Shown here in pieces: positions 1 through 12,009 of a stretch of 36,444 bases of DNA. The notes under the pieces were generated by a model that saw only the letters and a list, made by a program, of their open reading frames with translations, did no database searches and was not told the origin of the DNA. The DNA lies in contig JAEUJY010000147.1 of the NCBI GenBank assembly GCA_016794525.1, positions 1 to 36,444 on the forward strand, given 5' to 3'. This DNA comes from Myxococcales bacterium. GTDB taxonomy: Bacteria > Myxococcota_A > Polyangia > Haliangiales > Haliangiaceae. Positions within the stretch are counted from its first letter, which is position 1. The number at the start of each line of letters is the position of its first letter. A program made the position numbers and the translations under genes.

Positions 1-108
1 CCGGAGCGCTGGGCGCGGCACACCCGCCCCTGGGACCGCCCCAAGACCGTCGCCCTCAACCCGAAGGACGAAACCGCAGCAACGACCACCGACCGCCCTG
101 CTGCGTGA
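1..108 (+). CDS. 3' end of an unidentified gene (partial)
   Basis: Reading frame 1 is open from the window edge to a TGA at 106-108, giving 35 residues that begin PERWARHTRPWDRPKT and end in a Thr/Ala-rich tail. The start lies outside the window. The Trp/Arg/Pro-rich stretch did not match a family I can name; a transposase or integrase C-terminus is possible but unsupported. The stop lies 40 bp before the first palindrome of the downstream array. It could be a real gene end or a chance open frame in GC-rich DNA. Confidence 0.35.
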   Translation, partial: PERWARHTRPWDRPKTVALNPKDETAATTTDRPAA

Positions 109-147
109 CGATTCACGCGACAACTACCTTGATTCCTGCCGCACCCG

Positions 148-578
148 TCCCACGTGGGATCCGCCCGGCAACCTCCCACGTGGGATCCGACCGCCTGCGT
201 CCCACGCGGGATCCGACAGCCTGCAGCCTGCGTCCCACGTGGGATCAGCACCACGCGTCCCACGTGGGATCCGCCCGGCAACCTCCCACGTGGGATCCGA
301 CCGCCTGCGTCCCACGTGGGATCAGCACCACCCGTCCCACGTGGGATCCGCCCGGCAACCTCCCACGTGGGATCCGACAGCCTGCCTCCCACGTGGGATC
401 AGCACCACCCGTCCCACGTGGGATCCTACCGCCACCGTCCCACGTGGGATCCGACACCAAGATCCCACGCGAGCTCGGCCCGCCGACCTCCCACGTGGGA
501 TCCGCCCGCCAGCCTCCCACCTGGGATCCGCCCGCCAGCCTCCCACGTGGGATCCGCCCGCCGACCTCTCACGTGGGA
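148..578. repeat. Tandem array of 17 palindromic repeats (TCCCACGTGGGA, 25-26 bp period)
   Basis: Copies of the 12-bp perfect palindrome TCCCACGTGGGA begin at 148, 174, 233, 258, 284, 310, 335, 361, 387, 412, 438, 489 and 541. Variant copies begin at 200 (CACGCG core), 463 (right arm decayed), 515 (CACCTG core) and 567 (TCTCACGTGGGA). Every interval is 25 or 26 bp except 200 to 233, which is 33 because of a 7-bp duplication of CAGCCTG in the spacer. Spacers are about 13-14 bp and in the centre follow a three-spacer order (CCGCCCGGCAACC, then CCGACCGCCTG-type, then AGCACCACCCG), giving a 77-bp higher-order repeat (258, 335, 412). The mixed 25/26 spacing breaks every reading frame phase, so the array is not a coding repeat. 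The symmetric core suggests clustered binding sites for a dimeric DNA-binding protein. Confidence 0.95.
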
Positions 579-679
579 TCCGACCGGGTGCGGTGACTGC
601 CACGTCGCGTCGCAGGCGGGCTGACGTGCGCTCCGGCACGGCCCACGGCCCCGGCGGGCTGGGCGCGGGCGAATCAGGG

Positions 680-685
680 TAGCGT
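680..685 (+). promoter_or_regulatory. Putative -10 element (TAGCGT)
   Basis: TAGCGT ends 6 nt before the GTG start at 692. At the usual -10 to start-site distance, transcription would begin at or next to the start codon. No -35 element is obvious. Confidence 0.4.
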
Positions 686-691
686 CGAGAC

Positions 692-1708
692 GTGTCCCGC
701 CGCGCGTCGCTCCTGCTCATCACCGCGTGCGCCTCGTCCGGCCACGGCCGTGTCTCATCGCCCCCAGCCCCGACCACCGCACCGGCTCCGGCCGTCCGCT
801 GGTCCACCGGCACCTTCGACGTCCGCACCGAGCTCGACGTCGCGACGTCGGGGCTGGCCGGGGCGCGGCTGTCGGCTAGCCTGCTCACCCTCGCCGAGCT
901 GGACGCTCACCCCGGGCACGCGCTGCTGTCGCTGGCGGCGATCCAGGGGCTGCCGGCGGTGGCCAAGCTGCGCAAGGTGCCCCGGCTCGGCGCCAAGCTC
1001 GAGGCGTACCTCGACGACGCGGTCGCGCGCGAGGCGCCGGCCGGGTCCGCCCGCTTCGCCGCGCTCGGCGAGGACCTGCGCGCGTTGACCCGCGTGATCG
1101 AGCTGGGCTCGACGCTCGCGGTGACGGCGCCGGCCGCGGGCGCCCCGACGGCCACCCACGCGCTCGCGGCGCTGTCGTTCACGCGCGCGGACCGACGGAT
1201 CGAGGTGCCGGTCCCGGCGGCGCTGGTCGACGCCGTCCGCCCGACCGCGCCGGCGCTCGCCACCGACGGCGCGGCGCTCACGCTCGGCGCCCACGCCTTC
1301 GCCGTGCCCTACGGGGCGATGCTCCTGACCGCCGCCGGCCCGCTGGTGTTCGAGCCGCTCGGCGGGCCCACGCTGCGCGACGCGCTGGCGGCGCAGGTCG
1401 GCTGCCCGCGGGTCGCGGCGCGCCTCGGCGCGAACTGCGAGCTGGGCGTGTGCGTACGCGACGCGGTGCCCGAGGCGACGCTGGCGGCGGTGTGCGACCA
1501 GGCGGTCGCGGCGCTCGCCGCGCAGGTCGAGGCGCAGATCGTCGCGCAGCGCTTCGACGTGCTCGCGCTCGAGGCCGGCCGGGCCGAGCTCGCCGGCGCC
1601 GATCCGGCCGCCGCGCTGCGCGGCACCTGGACCGTGCGGGTCGAGGCCGAGGGCGAGGTCGCGACGGGCAGCGCGCCCTTCACCGCGGCGCGGGTCACCG
1701 CCCCCTGA
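692..1708 (+). CDS. Putative lipoprotein of unknown function
   Basis: The 338-residue product starts with GTG at 692, placed by a lipoprotein signal beginning at once (MSRRASLLLITAC, lipobox ITAC, lipidated Cys near residue 13) and by the TAGCGT element just upstream. After the Cys comes a Pro/Ala/Thr-rich linker to about residue 34. The rest is an Ala/Leu-rich, probably mostly helical domain with three clustered cysteines around residues 240-255 (VGCPRV, ANCELGVCV) and another Cys about 15 residues later, possibly disulfide-bonded in the periplasm. I recognise no family. It lies between the palindrome array and a convergent two-receiver gene that ends 6 bp beyond its stop. The lipoprotein call is fairly safe; the function is unknown. 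Confidence 0.75.
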   Translation: MSRRASLLLITACASSGHGRVSSPPAPTTAPAPAVRWSTGTFDVRTELDVATSGLAGARLSASLLTLAELDAHPGHALLSLAAIQGLPAVAKLRKVPRLGAKLEAYLDDAVAREAPAGSARFAALGEDLRALTRVIELGSTLAVTAPAAGAPTATHALAALSFTRADRRIEVPVPAALVDAVRPTAPALATDGAALTLGAHAFAVPYGAMLLTAAGPLVFEPLGGPTLRDALAAQVGCPRVAARLGANCELGVCVRDAVPEATLAAVCDQAVAALAAQVEAQIVAQRFDVLALEAGRAELAGADPAAALRGTWTVRVEAEGEVATGSAPFTAARVTAP

Positions 1709-1714
1709 GCGCGC

Positions 1715-2770
1715 CTACCCCGGCTGGTCGTTCAGCGCGCGATCGATCTTGAGCTTGATGTCGACGTAGCGCCGCAGGAAGTCGTAGTTCTTCTCGCGGA
1801 AGTTCTGGGTGTAGCGGCGCTCGCGGGTCTTCGCGCGGAACGCCTCGGCCAGCTCGTCGAGCCGGTTGGCCAGCTCGGCGGCGTCGGTGAACGGCACGAC
1901 GATCGGCCGCTGCCCGCCGACCTCGACGAGGTTGACGTAACCGCCGGGGCCGGGCCCGCGGAACGTCAACGGCACGGTCTCGGGGCTCTGGCTGCGCACG
2001 GTCTGGACCACCATCGACGCCGGCAGATCCGACAGCTCGTCAGAGATCAGCGCGTAGTGGAACTTGTCGCTCGAGATACGATCGAGCGCCTCGCCGCCGC
2101 TCATCGCGTGCAGGAAGCGGAAGCCGGGCACGCCGGCGCCGTTGAGCTCGTCGACCAGCGAGTCGACCTCGTCGACCACCAGCACGCTGAACGCGTCGAG
2201 CTCGAGCGAGCGTCCCGGGTCCTTGCCGGCCAGGCGATCGCTGGCGTCGAGCGCGCGGCGCTCGGCCTCCATGAACCGCTGCAGGAACTCCTCGTGGACG
2301 GCGCGCACGTCGACCAGCACGGTGTCGACCTCGCGCCGCCCGACCGAACGGCTGGCGGCGTCGAGCACGCGGTCCTTGAGGTACGCGACCGACTCGGGCG
2401 ACTTGAGGATCAGGTCGACGGCGCCGGCGCGGATCGCCGCGACCGCGTCGTCGAACGACCGCCGCGGGGTCAGCCCGATGATCATCGAGGTCGGCGACGC
2501 GGTGCGCACCGCCCGGATGATGTCGAGCCCGGCGCCGGCGCTCGGGGTGTCGAGATCGATGAGGACCACCGAGTAGAAGTGCCGGCCGAGCTCGGCCAGG
2601 CCGGCGTCGGGCTCCTTGACGCACGTGACGTGCAAGCTGGCCGCGGTCAGCAACTCGGCGATGCCGGCGTGGATGCGCACGTCGGAGTCGATGACCAGCA
2701 CCTGGGCACCGACCAGATCGCGCGTCGGCGTGGCCGACCGCGAGCCCGACATGTCGCGCAGCGTCGTCAT
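1715..2770 (-). CDS. Two-receiver-domain response regulator-like protein
   Basis: The 351-residue product has a complete receiver (REC) domain at about residues 22-140: acidic pair in VLVIDSD, phospho-acceptor Asp72 in LIDLDTP (Asp+4 is Pro), conserved Thr in IIGLTP and Lys123 in LILKSPE. A linker follows. A second receiver-like domain at about 192-300 keeps VLVVDEVDS and an Asp in ALISDELSD but lacks a clear conserved Lys. The C-terminus (about 310-351) is helical, charged and Tyr-rich (RRYTQNFREKNYDFLRRY). There is no DNA-binding or enzymatic output domain, so it probably acts by protein contact, as in CheY-like or gliding/pilus regulators. The ATG at 2770 overlaps the stop of the upstream zinc-ribbon gene in an ATGA, indicating translational coupling. 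A longer frame toward 3724 is only a shadow of that gene. Confidence 0.85.
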   Translation of the reverse strand: MTTLRDMSGSRSATPTRDLVGAQVLVIDSDVRIHAGIAELLTAASLHVTCVKEPDAGLAELGRHFYSVVLIDLDTPSAGAGLDIIRAVRTASPTSMIIGLTPRRSFDDAVAAIRAGAVDLILKSPESVAYLKDRVLDAASRSVGRREVDTVLVDVRAVHEEFLQRFMEAERRALDASDRLAGKDPGRSLELDAFSVLVVDEVDSLVDELNGAGVPGFRFLHAMSGGEALDRISSDKFHYALISDELSDLPASMVVQTVRSQSPETVPLTFRGPGPGGYVNLVEVGGQRPIVVPFTDAAELANRLDELAEAFRAKTRERRYTQNFREKNYDFLRRYVDIKLKIDRALNDQPG

Positions 2771-3780
2771 TGCGGCTTGAAGTCGATGGACTTGGAGAAT
2801 TGTAGCGGACCGGCGCCGTCGTGCGGCGAGAACTGCCACGAGGCGACGACGCCGACGATGCAATTTGCCAGCGTCTGCGAACCGGTGGTGTTGACGTCCA
2901 CGCGCACGTTCTCCGTGCGTCCAGTAGGCATGACCGCCAGCGAGATGTCCAATTTGCCGACCAGCGGCTGGTCGTCGGGCAGCGCCTTGGTCGCCGACTG
3001 GTAGCAGCGCGAGAACCGCGACTCGGAGGTGACGCCCAGCCGGGCGAACTGACTCTGGATCACCGCCGCCGACACCTCGTCCTCGACGCCGGCGTCGACC
3101 TCGCCCGGGACGGTCGGATCGCCCGCGGCGTCGACCTCGGTGGCCGCGGCCTCGGCGGCGTCGGGCGGTGGCGCGCTCGCGCCGCTGGCGTCGACCTCCT
3201 CGACCGCGGCCGCCGGCGCGTCGGTGAGGCGATCGTCGAGGGAGCGCGCGTCGATGCCGCCCGCCGCCGAGCCGGTGCCGGTGCCAGGTCCGCTGCCGCC
3301 GCCGCCGCCGCCCGGGGTGACGGCACTGCCGGTGCCACCACCACCGCCGCCGCCGCCACCGCCACCGCCCGCCGCGCCGCCGCCGTGGCCGCCCTTGGCG
3401 GAGCCACCGCCGGGGTCGACGAACGTCGTCGGCGGCGTGCCGCCGTCGGTGGCGCCGCCGGGCTCGACGACGGCGACCTTGGCGGGCGCCGCCGCGCCGG
3501 GCGGCCGGGTCCACAGCACCACGCCGGCGATCACCAGCGCCGCGTCGACCCCGAGCACGATCGCCAGCCGCCCGCTGCCCCCGCCGCGCACCGGCGGCGG
3601 CAGGCTCGCGGCGCTCGGCTCGAGCGCCTGCGGCATGCGGACCACGGTCGGCGTGGTGGCGGAGGCCGCGGAGGCCGCCGGTGCCGGCCCGGGGACCGGC
3701 GTCGGATCGAGCCGAAACCCGCACGAGCCGCAGAACTTCGCGCCATCGACGTTGGCCGCGCCGCAGCCCGGGCAGAACAT
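2767..3780 (-). CDS. Zinc-ribbon / transmembrane / AgmX-PglI-type C-terminal domain protein
   Basis: The 337-residue product begins MFCPGCGAANVDGAKFCGSC, a four-Cys zinc ribbon (Cys3, 6, 17, 20). A Pro/Ala-rich stretch follows, then one transmembrane helix (about 72-90), a long low-complexity Gly linker (about 115-165), an acidic Ala/Asp stretch, and a C-terminal domain (about 235-337) with FSRCYQSATKALP, LDISLAVMPTGRTENVRV, and a Cys in LANCIVGVVASWQFSP. That last pattern is typical of AgmX/PglI (TonB-C-like) domains of myxobacteria. A cytoplasmic zinc ribbon plus an envelope-side TonB-like domain resembles the gliding-machinery protein GltJ/AgmX. The start is fixed by the zinc ribbon; extending upstream would run across pilT on the other strand. 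It is coupled to the two-receiver gene and divergent from pilT (106 bp apart). Confidence 0.85.
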   Translation of the reverse strand: MFCPGCGAANVDGAKFCGSCGFRLDPTPVPGPAPAASAASATTPTVVRMPQALEPSAASLPPPVRGGGSGRLAIVLGVDAALVIAGVVLWTRPPGAAAPAKVAVVEPGGATDGGTPPTTFVDPGGGSAKGGHGGGAAGGGGGGGGGGGGTGSAVTPGGGGGGSGPGTGTGSAAGGIDARSLDDRLTDAPAAAVEEVDASGASAPPPDAAEAAATEVDAAGDPTVPGEVDAGVEDEVSAAVIQSQFARLGVTSESRFSRCYQSATKALPDDQPLVGKLDISLAVMPTGRTENVRVDVNTTGSQTLANCIVGVVASWQFSPHDGAGPLQFSKSIDFKPQ

Positions 3781-3869
3781 GGAGCGCAAAGCGTATCGCG
3801 GATGCGGCGGCGACGCCACGCGGCGCGGCCCGAGGCGACGACCGCCGCTGGGATCGCGACCCGCCGTGT

Positions 3870-3880
3870 TACGCTGGAGG
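3870..3880 (+). promoter_or_regulatory. Putative -10 (TACGCT) and Shine-Dalgarno (GGAGG) for pilT
   Basis: TACGCT at 3870-3875 is followed directly by GGAGG at 3876-3880, six bases before the pilT ATG. The Shine-Dalgarno supports the start at 3887. If TACGCT is the -10, the transcript would start after the Shine-Dalgarno, so one of the two may not function. Confidence 0.35.
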
Positions 3881-5006
3881 GACGCGATGAGCCAGATCCT
3901 CGACCGGGTCCTGTCGGCCGCGCGCCAGCTCGGTGCCTCCGACGTGCACCTGAAGGCCGGCCTGCCTCCCATCTTTCGCATCAAGGGCGAGCTGCGCACC
4001 GTCCGCGACGTGCCGGCGCTGACCCGCGAGGCGATCGCCGGGTTCGCCGCCCACATGATGACCGACAAGCAGAAGGCCCAGTTCGAGGACTCGCTCGACC
4101 TCGACCTCGCGTACGGCACGCCCGACGGCGTGCGCTACCGCGCCAACGTCTTCCAGCAGCGCGGCGCGGTCGGCATGGTGCTGCGCCTGATCCCGCCCGA
4201 GGTGCCGCCGTTCGATCGGCTCAACCTGCCCCAGACGGTGCTGCAGCTGACCGAGAACTCGCGCGGCGTCATCCTGGTCACCGGCGTCACCGGCTCGGGC
4301 AAGTCGACCACGCTCGCCGCGATGGTCGACTACATCAACACCCAGAACGCGTACCACATCGTCACGATCGAGGACCCGATCGAGTACACGTTCCGCGACA
4401 AGCGCTCGGTCGTGAACCAGCGCGAGATCGGGTTCGACACGCAGTCGTTCTCGCGCGCGCTGCGCGCGGCGCTGCGCCAGGATCCCGACGTCGTGCTGGT
4501 CGGCGAGATGCGCGACCCGGAGACCGCGTCGATCGCGATGACCGCCGCCGAGACCGGCCACCTCGTGCTGTCGACGCTGCACACCTCCGACGCCACCGAG
4601 ACCGTCAACCGCATCATCTCGATGTACCCGAGCCACCAGCAGGGCCAGGCCCGCCTGACGCTGGCGTCGGTGCTGCGCGGCGTCATCTCGCAGCGGCTGC
4701 TGCCCCGGGCCGACGGCAAGGGCATGGTCCCGGCGCTCGAGATCCTGGTCAACACCGAGCGGGTCCGCGAGATGATCGAGGATCCGATGCGCACCCGCGA
4801 GATCCGCGACGCCATCGCCCAGGGCCTGCACCCGTACGGGATGGTGACGTTCGATCAGAGCCTGGCCGAGCTGGTGAAGCAGCGGCTGGTGACCTACGAG
4901 GAAGCGGTGAAGCACTCGAGCAGTCCGTCCGACTTCGCGCTCCTGTTCCGGGGCGTGCAGGGCGGCACCACCGGCGGCAACACCGTCGACGTCTCCGGAG
5001 GAGCCC

Positions 5007-6764
<1,758 letters not shown>

Positions 6765-6782
6765 CGGGGGGCGGAGAGGATC

Positions 6783-6824
6783 GGGCACGGGCACGGGCAC
6801 GGGCACGGGCACGGGCACGGGCAC
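6783..6824 (+). repeat. Hexanucleotide array (GGGCAC)7
   Basis: Seven perfect GGGCAC units, then decaying units (GCGGTC, GGGATC), begin 18 nt after the stop of the gene ending at 6764, G-rich on that gene's sense strand. The rest of the 171-bp gap before the protease gene shows no further feature. The same hexamer recurs at 11935. Confidence 0.95.
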
Positions 6825-6935
6825 GCGGTCGGGATCGGAAGCCGGGCAACGGGTCGTGACGGCGAACACGGCGCGGCGACGGGGGCGGCGCGGCGGGCTT
6901 GCGAGGCGGCGCGCGGCGGGCGACCGTCGAGTTCC

Positions 6936-7871
6936 ATGCGCACCCTCCTCCCGGCCGCCCTGGCCACGCTCACCCTCGCCGCCTGCACCGATACCCCCAC
7001 GCTCGACAGCCACAGCGCCGAGGTCATCGGCGGGGTCCGGACGCCGGACGACAAGTTCCCTGGCGTCGTCGGGCTGCTCTACGATTTCGGCGGCGGTCAG
7101 CTCGCGCTGGGCTGCACCGGCACGTTCATCGCCCCCGACGTCGTGCTGACCGCGGCCCACTGTCTCGACGCCGACGTCACCGGCGGCATCACCCCGGCCT
7201 TCATCACGTTCGGCCACGACACCACCGGCGCGCGCCCGCCGACCTACGCGGTGAGCCGGGTGGTCAAGCACCCGAGCTTCGACATCAACGCCAACGTCGG
7301 CGACGGCCTCGGCCAGTTCTTCGACATCGGCCTGGTGTTCCTGGCCGCGCCGATCACCGACCACACGCCGGTGCGCATGCCGACGCCGGAGCTGGGCACC
7401 GCGCTGGCGATCGACGACGAGCTGGCGATCGTCGGCTACGGCCAGACCTCGGACGCCGACCCCAACAGCGTCGGCGTCATGTACGACGCGGTCACCGGCG
7501 TGCGCGAGCTGGCGCCGAGCGAGCTGCGGGTGTCGAGCGGCGGCGGCGATCCGCAGAACTGCCACGGCGACTCGGGCGGCCCGGCGCTGGCGACCTTCGA
7601 CGGCGAGCAGCGCGTGGTCGGCGTGGTGTCGCGCAGCTACCAGAGCCCGCAGTGCGACAACGGCGGCATCGACACCCGCGTCGACGCGTACCTGACGTGG
7701 ATCCACGCGACCGCCGACGGCGCGGCGTTCCCGTGCGGCTCGGGCCTGGCCGAGGCGTGCCCGGTCGGTGACGAAGACGGCGGCTGCTGCTCGACCGGCA
7801 CCTCGGCCCCGGGGCCGCTCGCAGTGAGCGCCGCCGTCGCCGCCCTGCTCGCCCGCCGCCGCCGCCGCTGA
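6936..7871 (+). CDS. Trypsin-like serine protease with MYXO-CTERM-like tail
   Basis: The 311-residue product is a chymotrypsin-fold (S1) protease: propeptide/activation site VIGGV (about 30-34), catalytic His75 in LTAAHC, Asp130 in FFDIGLV and Ser213 in CHGDSGGP. The N-terminus has a signal sequence with a lipobox-like LAAC (Cys17), so it may be lipidated. The C-terminus has CCSTG, a hydrophobic stretch (PLAVSAAVAALLA) and a terminal Arg run, the tripartite form of MYXO-CTERM surface-sorting tails. Together they suggest export and attachment to the cell surface, perhaps with later release by a rhombosortase-like enzyme. Having both a lipobox and a MYXO-CTERM-like tail is unusual. The ATG at 6936 is the only start placing the signal peptide at the N-terminus. 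Likely role: extracellular proteolysis for feeding or predation. Confidence 0.92.
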   Translation: MRTLLPAALATLTLAACTDTPTLDSHSAEVIGGVRTPDDKFPGVVGLLYDFGGGQLALGCTGTFIAPDVVLTAAHCLDADVTGGITPAFITFGHDTTGARPPTYAVSRVVKHPSFDINANVGDGLGQFFDIGLVFLAAPITDHTPVRMPTPELGTALAIDDELAIVGYGQTSDADPNSVGVMYDAVTGVRELAPSELRVSSGGGDPQNCHGDSGGPALATFDGEQRVVGVVSRSYQSPQCDNGGIDTRVDAYLTWIHATADGAAFPCGSGLAEACPVGDEDGGCCSTGTSAPGPLAVSAAVAALLARRRRR

Positions 7872-7902
7872 ATCGACCGCGTCGACCGCGATCGTCCGGG
7901 CG

Positions 7903-8352
7903 CTACTTCGTGGTGGCCATCGTGTGGCAGCCCAGGCAGCCGAAGCCCTGCTGGGTGGCCGGGTCGTAGGGCTGCTCGCCGATCAGGTCGGCCATCTTGG
8001 GCAGCACGACCTCGCCCATCCACTTGGCGACCTTCTGGTGCTCCTCGTCGAGCTGATCCATCTTCGAGAAGTCGAGCGGCATCAGGTCGGGGTTGGGCAT
8101 CTCGAAGCTGCCGTCCTCGGCGCCGGGGCCGTGGCAGGTCTTGCAGTTCATCTCGCCGAACTCCTCGGCGTCGAAGGCCACGAACGCCTCCTTCATCTGC
8201 GGCAGCACCGTGTGCTCCATGTAGTCGTGGCGCTGATCGGCGTTCATGTCCTTCCACGCGGTGGTGGCGCCGACCGGCTCGGTGGGCGTCGGCGTGGACT
8301 TGGAGCCGCAGGCGGCGACCAGCAGGGCGAGAGCGAGGAGCGAGGTGCGCAT
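7903..8352 (-). CDS. Diheme c-type cytochrome lipoprotein
   Basis: The 149-residue product has a lipoprotein signal (MRTSLLALALLVAAC, lipobox VAAC) and two heme-binding CXXCH motifs: CKTCH near residue 70 and CLGCH near the C-terminus (GFGCLGCHTMATTK). Between them is a Met-rich segment (MPNPDLMPLDFSKM, VVLPKMADLIG) that could supply axial Met ligands. The expected location is the periplasmic face of a membrane, as an electron carrier; the partner is unknown. A TAAGGT element lies 7 nt before the start. It is divergent from alaS with 69 bp between starts, and convergent with the protease gene. It is shorter than most diheme families but looks complete. Confidence 0.88.
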   Translation of the reverse strand: MRTSLLALALLVAACGSKSTPTPTEPVGATTAWKDMNADQRHDYMEHTVLPQMKEAFVAFDAEEFGEMNCKTCHGPGAEDGSFEMPNPDLMPLDFSKMDQLDEEHQKVAKWMGEVVLPKMADLIGEQPYDPATQQGFGCLGCHTMATTK

Positions 8353-8359
8353 GGGCGGG

Positions 8360-8365
8360 ACCTTA
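8360..8365 (-). promoter_or_regulatory. Putative -10 element (TAAGGT) for the diheme cytochrome gene
   Basis: On the minus strand TAAGGT ends 7 nt before the ATG at 8352, which would give a leaderless or nearly leaderless mRNA. It shares the 69-bp divergent gap with the alaS element. Confidence 0.4.
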
Positions 8366-8406
8366 CCTATCGCTCCGGCGCCGCGCCAGCGGCCGCGAAT
8401 CTTTGC

Positions 8407-8412
8407 TAGGGT
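8407..8412 (+). promoter_or_regulatory. Putative -10 element (TAGGGT) for alaS
   Basis: TAGGGT ends 9 nt before the alaS ATG at 8422. No purine-rich Shine-Dalgarno is visible between them. Confidence 0.4.
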
Positions 8413-8421
8413 CCCGCGGTC

Positions 8422-11088
<2,667 letters not shown>

Positions 11089-11139
11089 GCCGGGCGGTAG
11101 CTTCCGGGTAGGTCGGCCCCGGCCGCGGGGCGCTTGGTC

Positions 11140-11173
11140 TACGCTCGGCTCCGCGGATATCCACCGCAGGAGG
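11140..11173 (+). promoter_or_regulatory. Putative -10 (TACGCT) and Shine-Dalgarno (CAGGAGG) for the aquaporin gene
   Basis: TACGCT at 11140-11145 would give a leader of roughly 25-30 nt. CAGGAGG at 11167-11173 lies five bases before the ATG at 11179. This is one of the few genes here with a conventional leader and strong ribosome binding site. Confidence 0.5.
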
Positions 11174-11178
11174 CGCGC

Positions 11179-11889
11179 ATGACTGACATGAGGAAGCTAC
11201 TGGCGGAAGCGATCGGGACGGCCTGGCTGGTGATCGGCGGGTGCGGGACGGCGATCTTGACCGGCGGCGAGGCCGGCGGCCTGCTCGGCATCTCGCTGGC
11301 GTTCGGCCTGACCGTGGTGACGATGGCCTACGCCATCGGCCACATCTCGGGCTGTCACCTCAACCCGGCGGTGTCGATCGGCCTGTTCATGGCCAAGCGC
11401 TTCGACGGCAAGGACCTCGGCCCGTACATCGCGGCGCAGATCGTCGGCGGCCTGATCGGCGCGGGCGTGATCGCGGTGATCGTCAAGACCGGCGGCACCG
11501 GCACCCACCTCCACGGCAAGCTGGGCGCGTTCGCGGCCAACGGCTTCGGCGAGCACAGCCCCGACAACTACAAGCTGGTCGCGGCGCTGGTCGCCGAGGC
11601 GGCGATGACGTTCTTCTTCCTGGTCATCATCCTCGGCGCGACCTCGAAGCGGGCGCCGGCCGGCTTCGCGCCGCTGGCGATCGGCCTGGGCCTGGCGCTG
11701 ATCCACCTGATCAGCATCCCGGTCACCAACACGTCGGTGAACCCGGCGCGCTCGATCAGCCAGGCGGTGTTCGCCGGCTTCGGCGGCGACTGGGCCTACC
11801 TCAAGCAGGTGTGGCTCTTCATCCTGGCGCCGGCGGCCGGCGCGGTCGGCGCCGGCGTCGTCTACCCGTACCTCGACAGCGAGCGGTAG
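11179..11889 (+). CDS. aqpZ: AqpZ-type aquaporin
   Basis: The 236-residue product is a six-helix major intrinsic protein forming a water channel in the inner membrane. Both half-helix NPA motifs are present: GCHLNPAVS (Asn62-Ala64) and NTSVNPARS (Asn188-Ala190, followed by selectivity Arg191). The segment [19 protein letters not shown] closely matches the AqpZ signature and supplies the selectivity-filter His, so a water channel is favoured over a glycerol facilitator. The start is fixed by CAGGAGG five bases upstream; a second ATG at 11188 is also possible. It is monocistronic and convergent with the phosphorylase gene. The gap (11890-12009) contains a GGGCAC array. Confidence 0.95.
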   Translation: MTDMRKLLAEAIGTAWLVIGGCGTAILTGGEAGGLLGISLAFGLTVVTMAYAIGHISGCHLNPAVSIGLFMAKRFDGKDLGPYIAAQIVGGLIGAGVIAVIVKTGGTGTHLHGKLGAFAANGFGEHSPDNYKLVAALVAEAAMTFFFLVIILGATSKRAPAGFAPLAIGLGLALIHLISIPVTNTSVNPARSISQAVFAGFGGDWAYLKQVWLFILAPAAGAVGAGVVYPYLDSER

Positions 11890-11934
11890 CCGCGGAACCC
11901 GCGGCGCGGTTCACAGCGGACTGGAGACCGGATC

Positions 11935-11964
11935 GGGCACGGGCACGGGCACGGGCACGGGCAC
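11935..11964 (+). repeat. Hexanucleotide array (GGGCAC)5
   Basis: Five perfect GGGCAC units, preceded by GGATC as at 6783, start 45 nt after the aquaporin stop, G-rich strand in the sense direction. Confidence 0.95.
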
Positions 11965-12009
11965 GGGGCAGGTTGACGTCGAGCGCCTCCGCCGTCTCTC
12001 CGCGACCTG

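Noticed and set aside
148-578. CRISPR array
   Set aside because: Spacers are only about 13-14 bp and repeat among themselves, the repeat is a 12-bp perfect palindrome, and no cas gene is near.
105-888. Several open frames of 60-190 codons on both strands across the palindrome array, rich in SHVGS/PTWDP repeats
   Set aside because: They come from the GC-rich palindromes. The 25/26-bp period keeps changing phase, three frames per strand look alike, and none has a plausible start or domain.
2767-4119. N-terminally extended form of the zinc-ribbon protein (start near 4119)
   Set aside because: The extension overlaps pilT antisense, while MFCPGCG at 3780 is a typical zinc-ribbon start.
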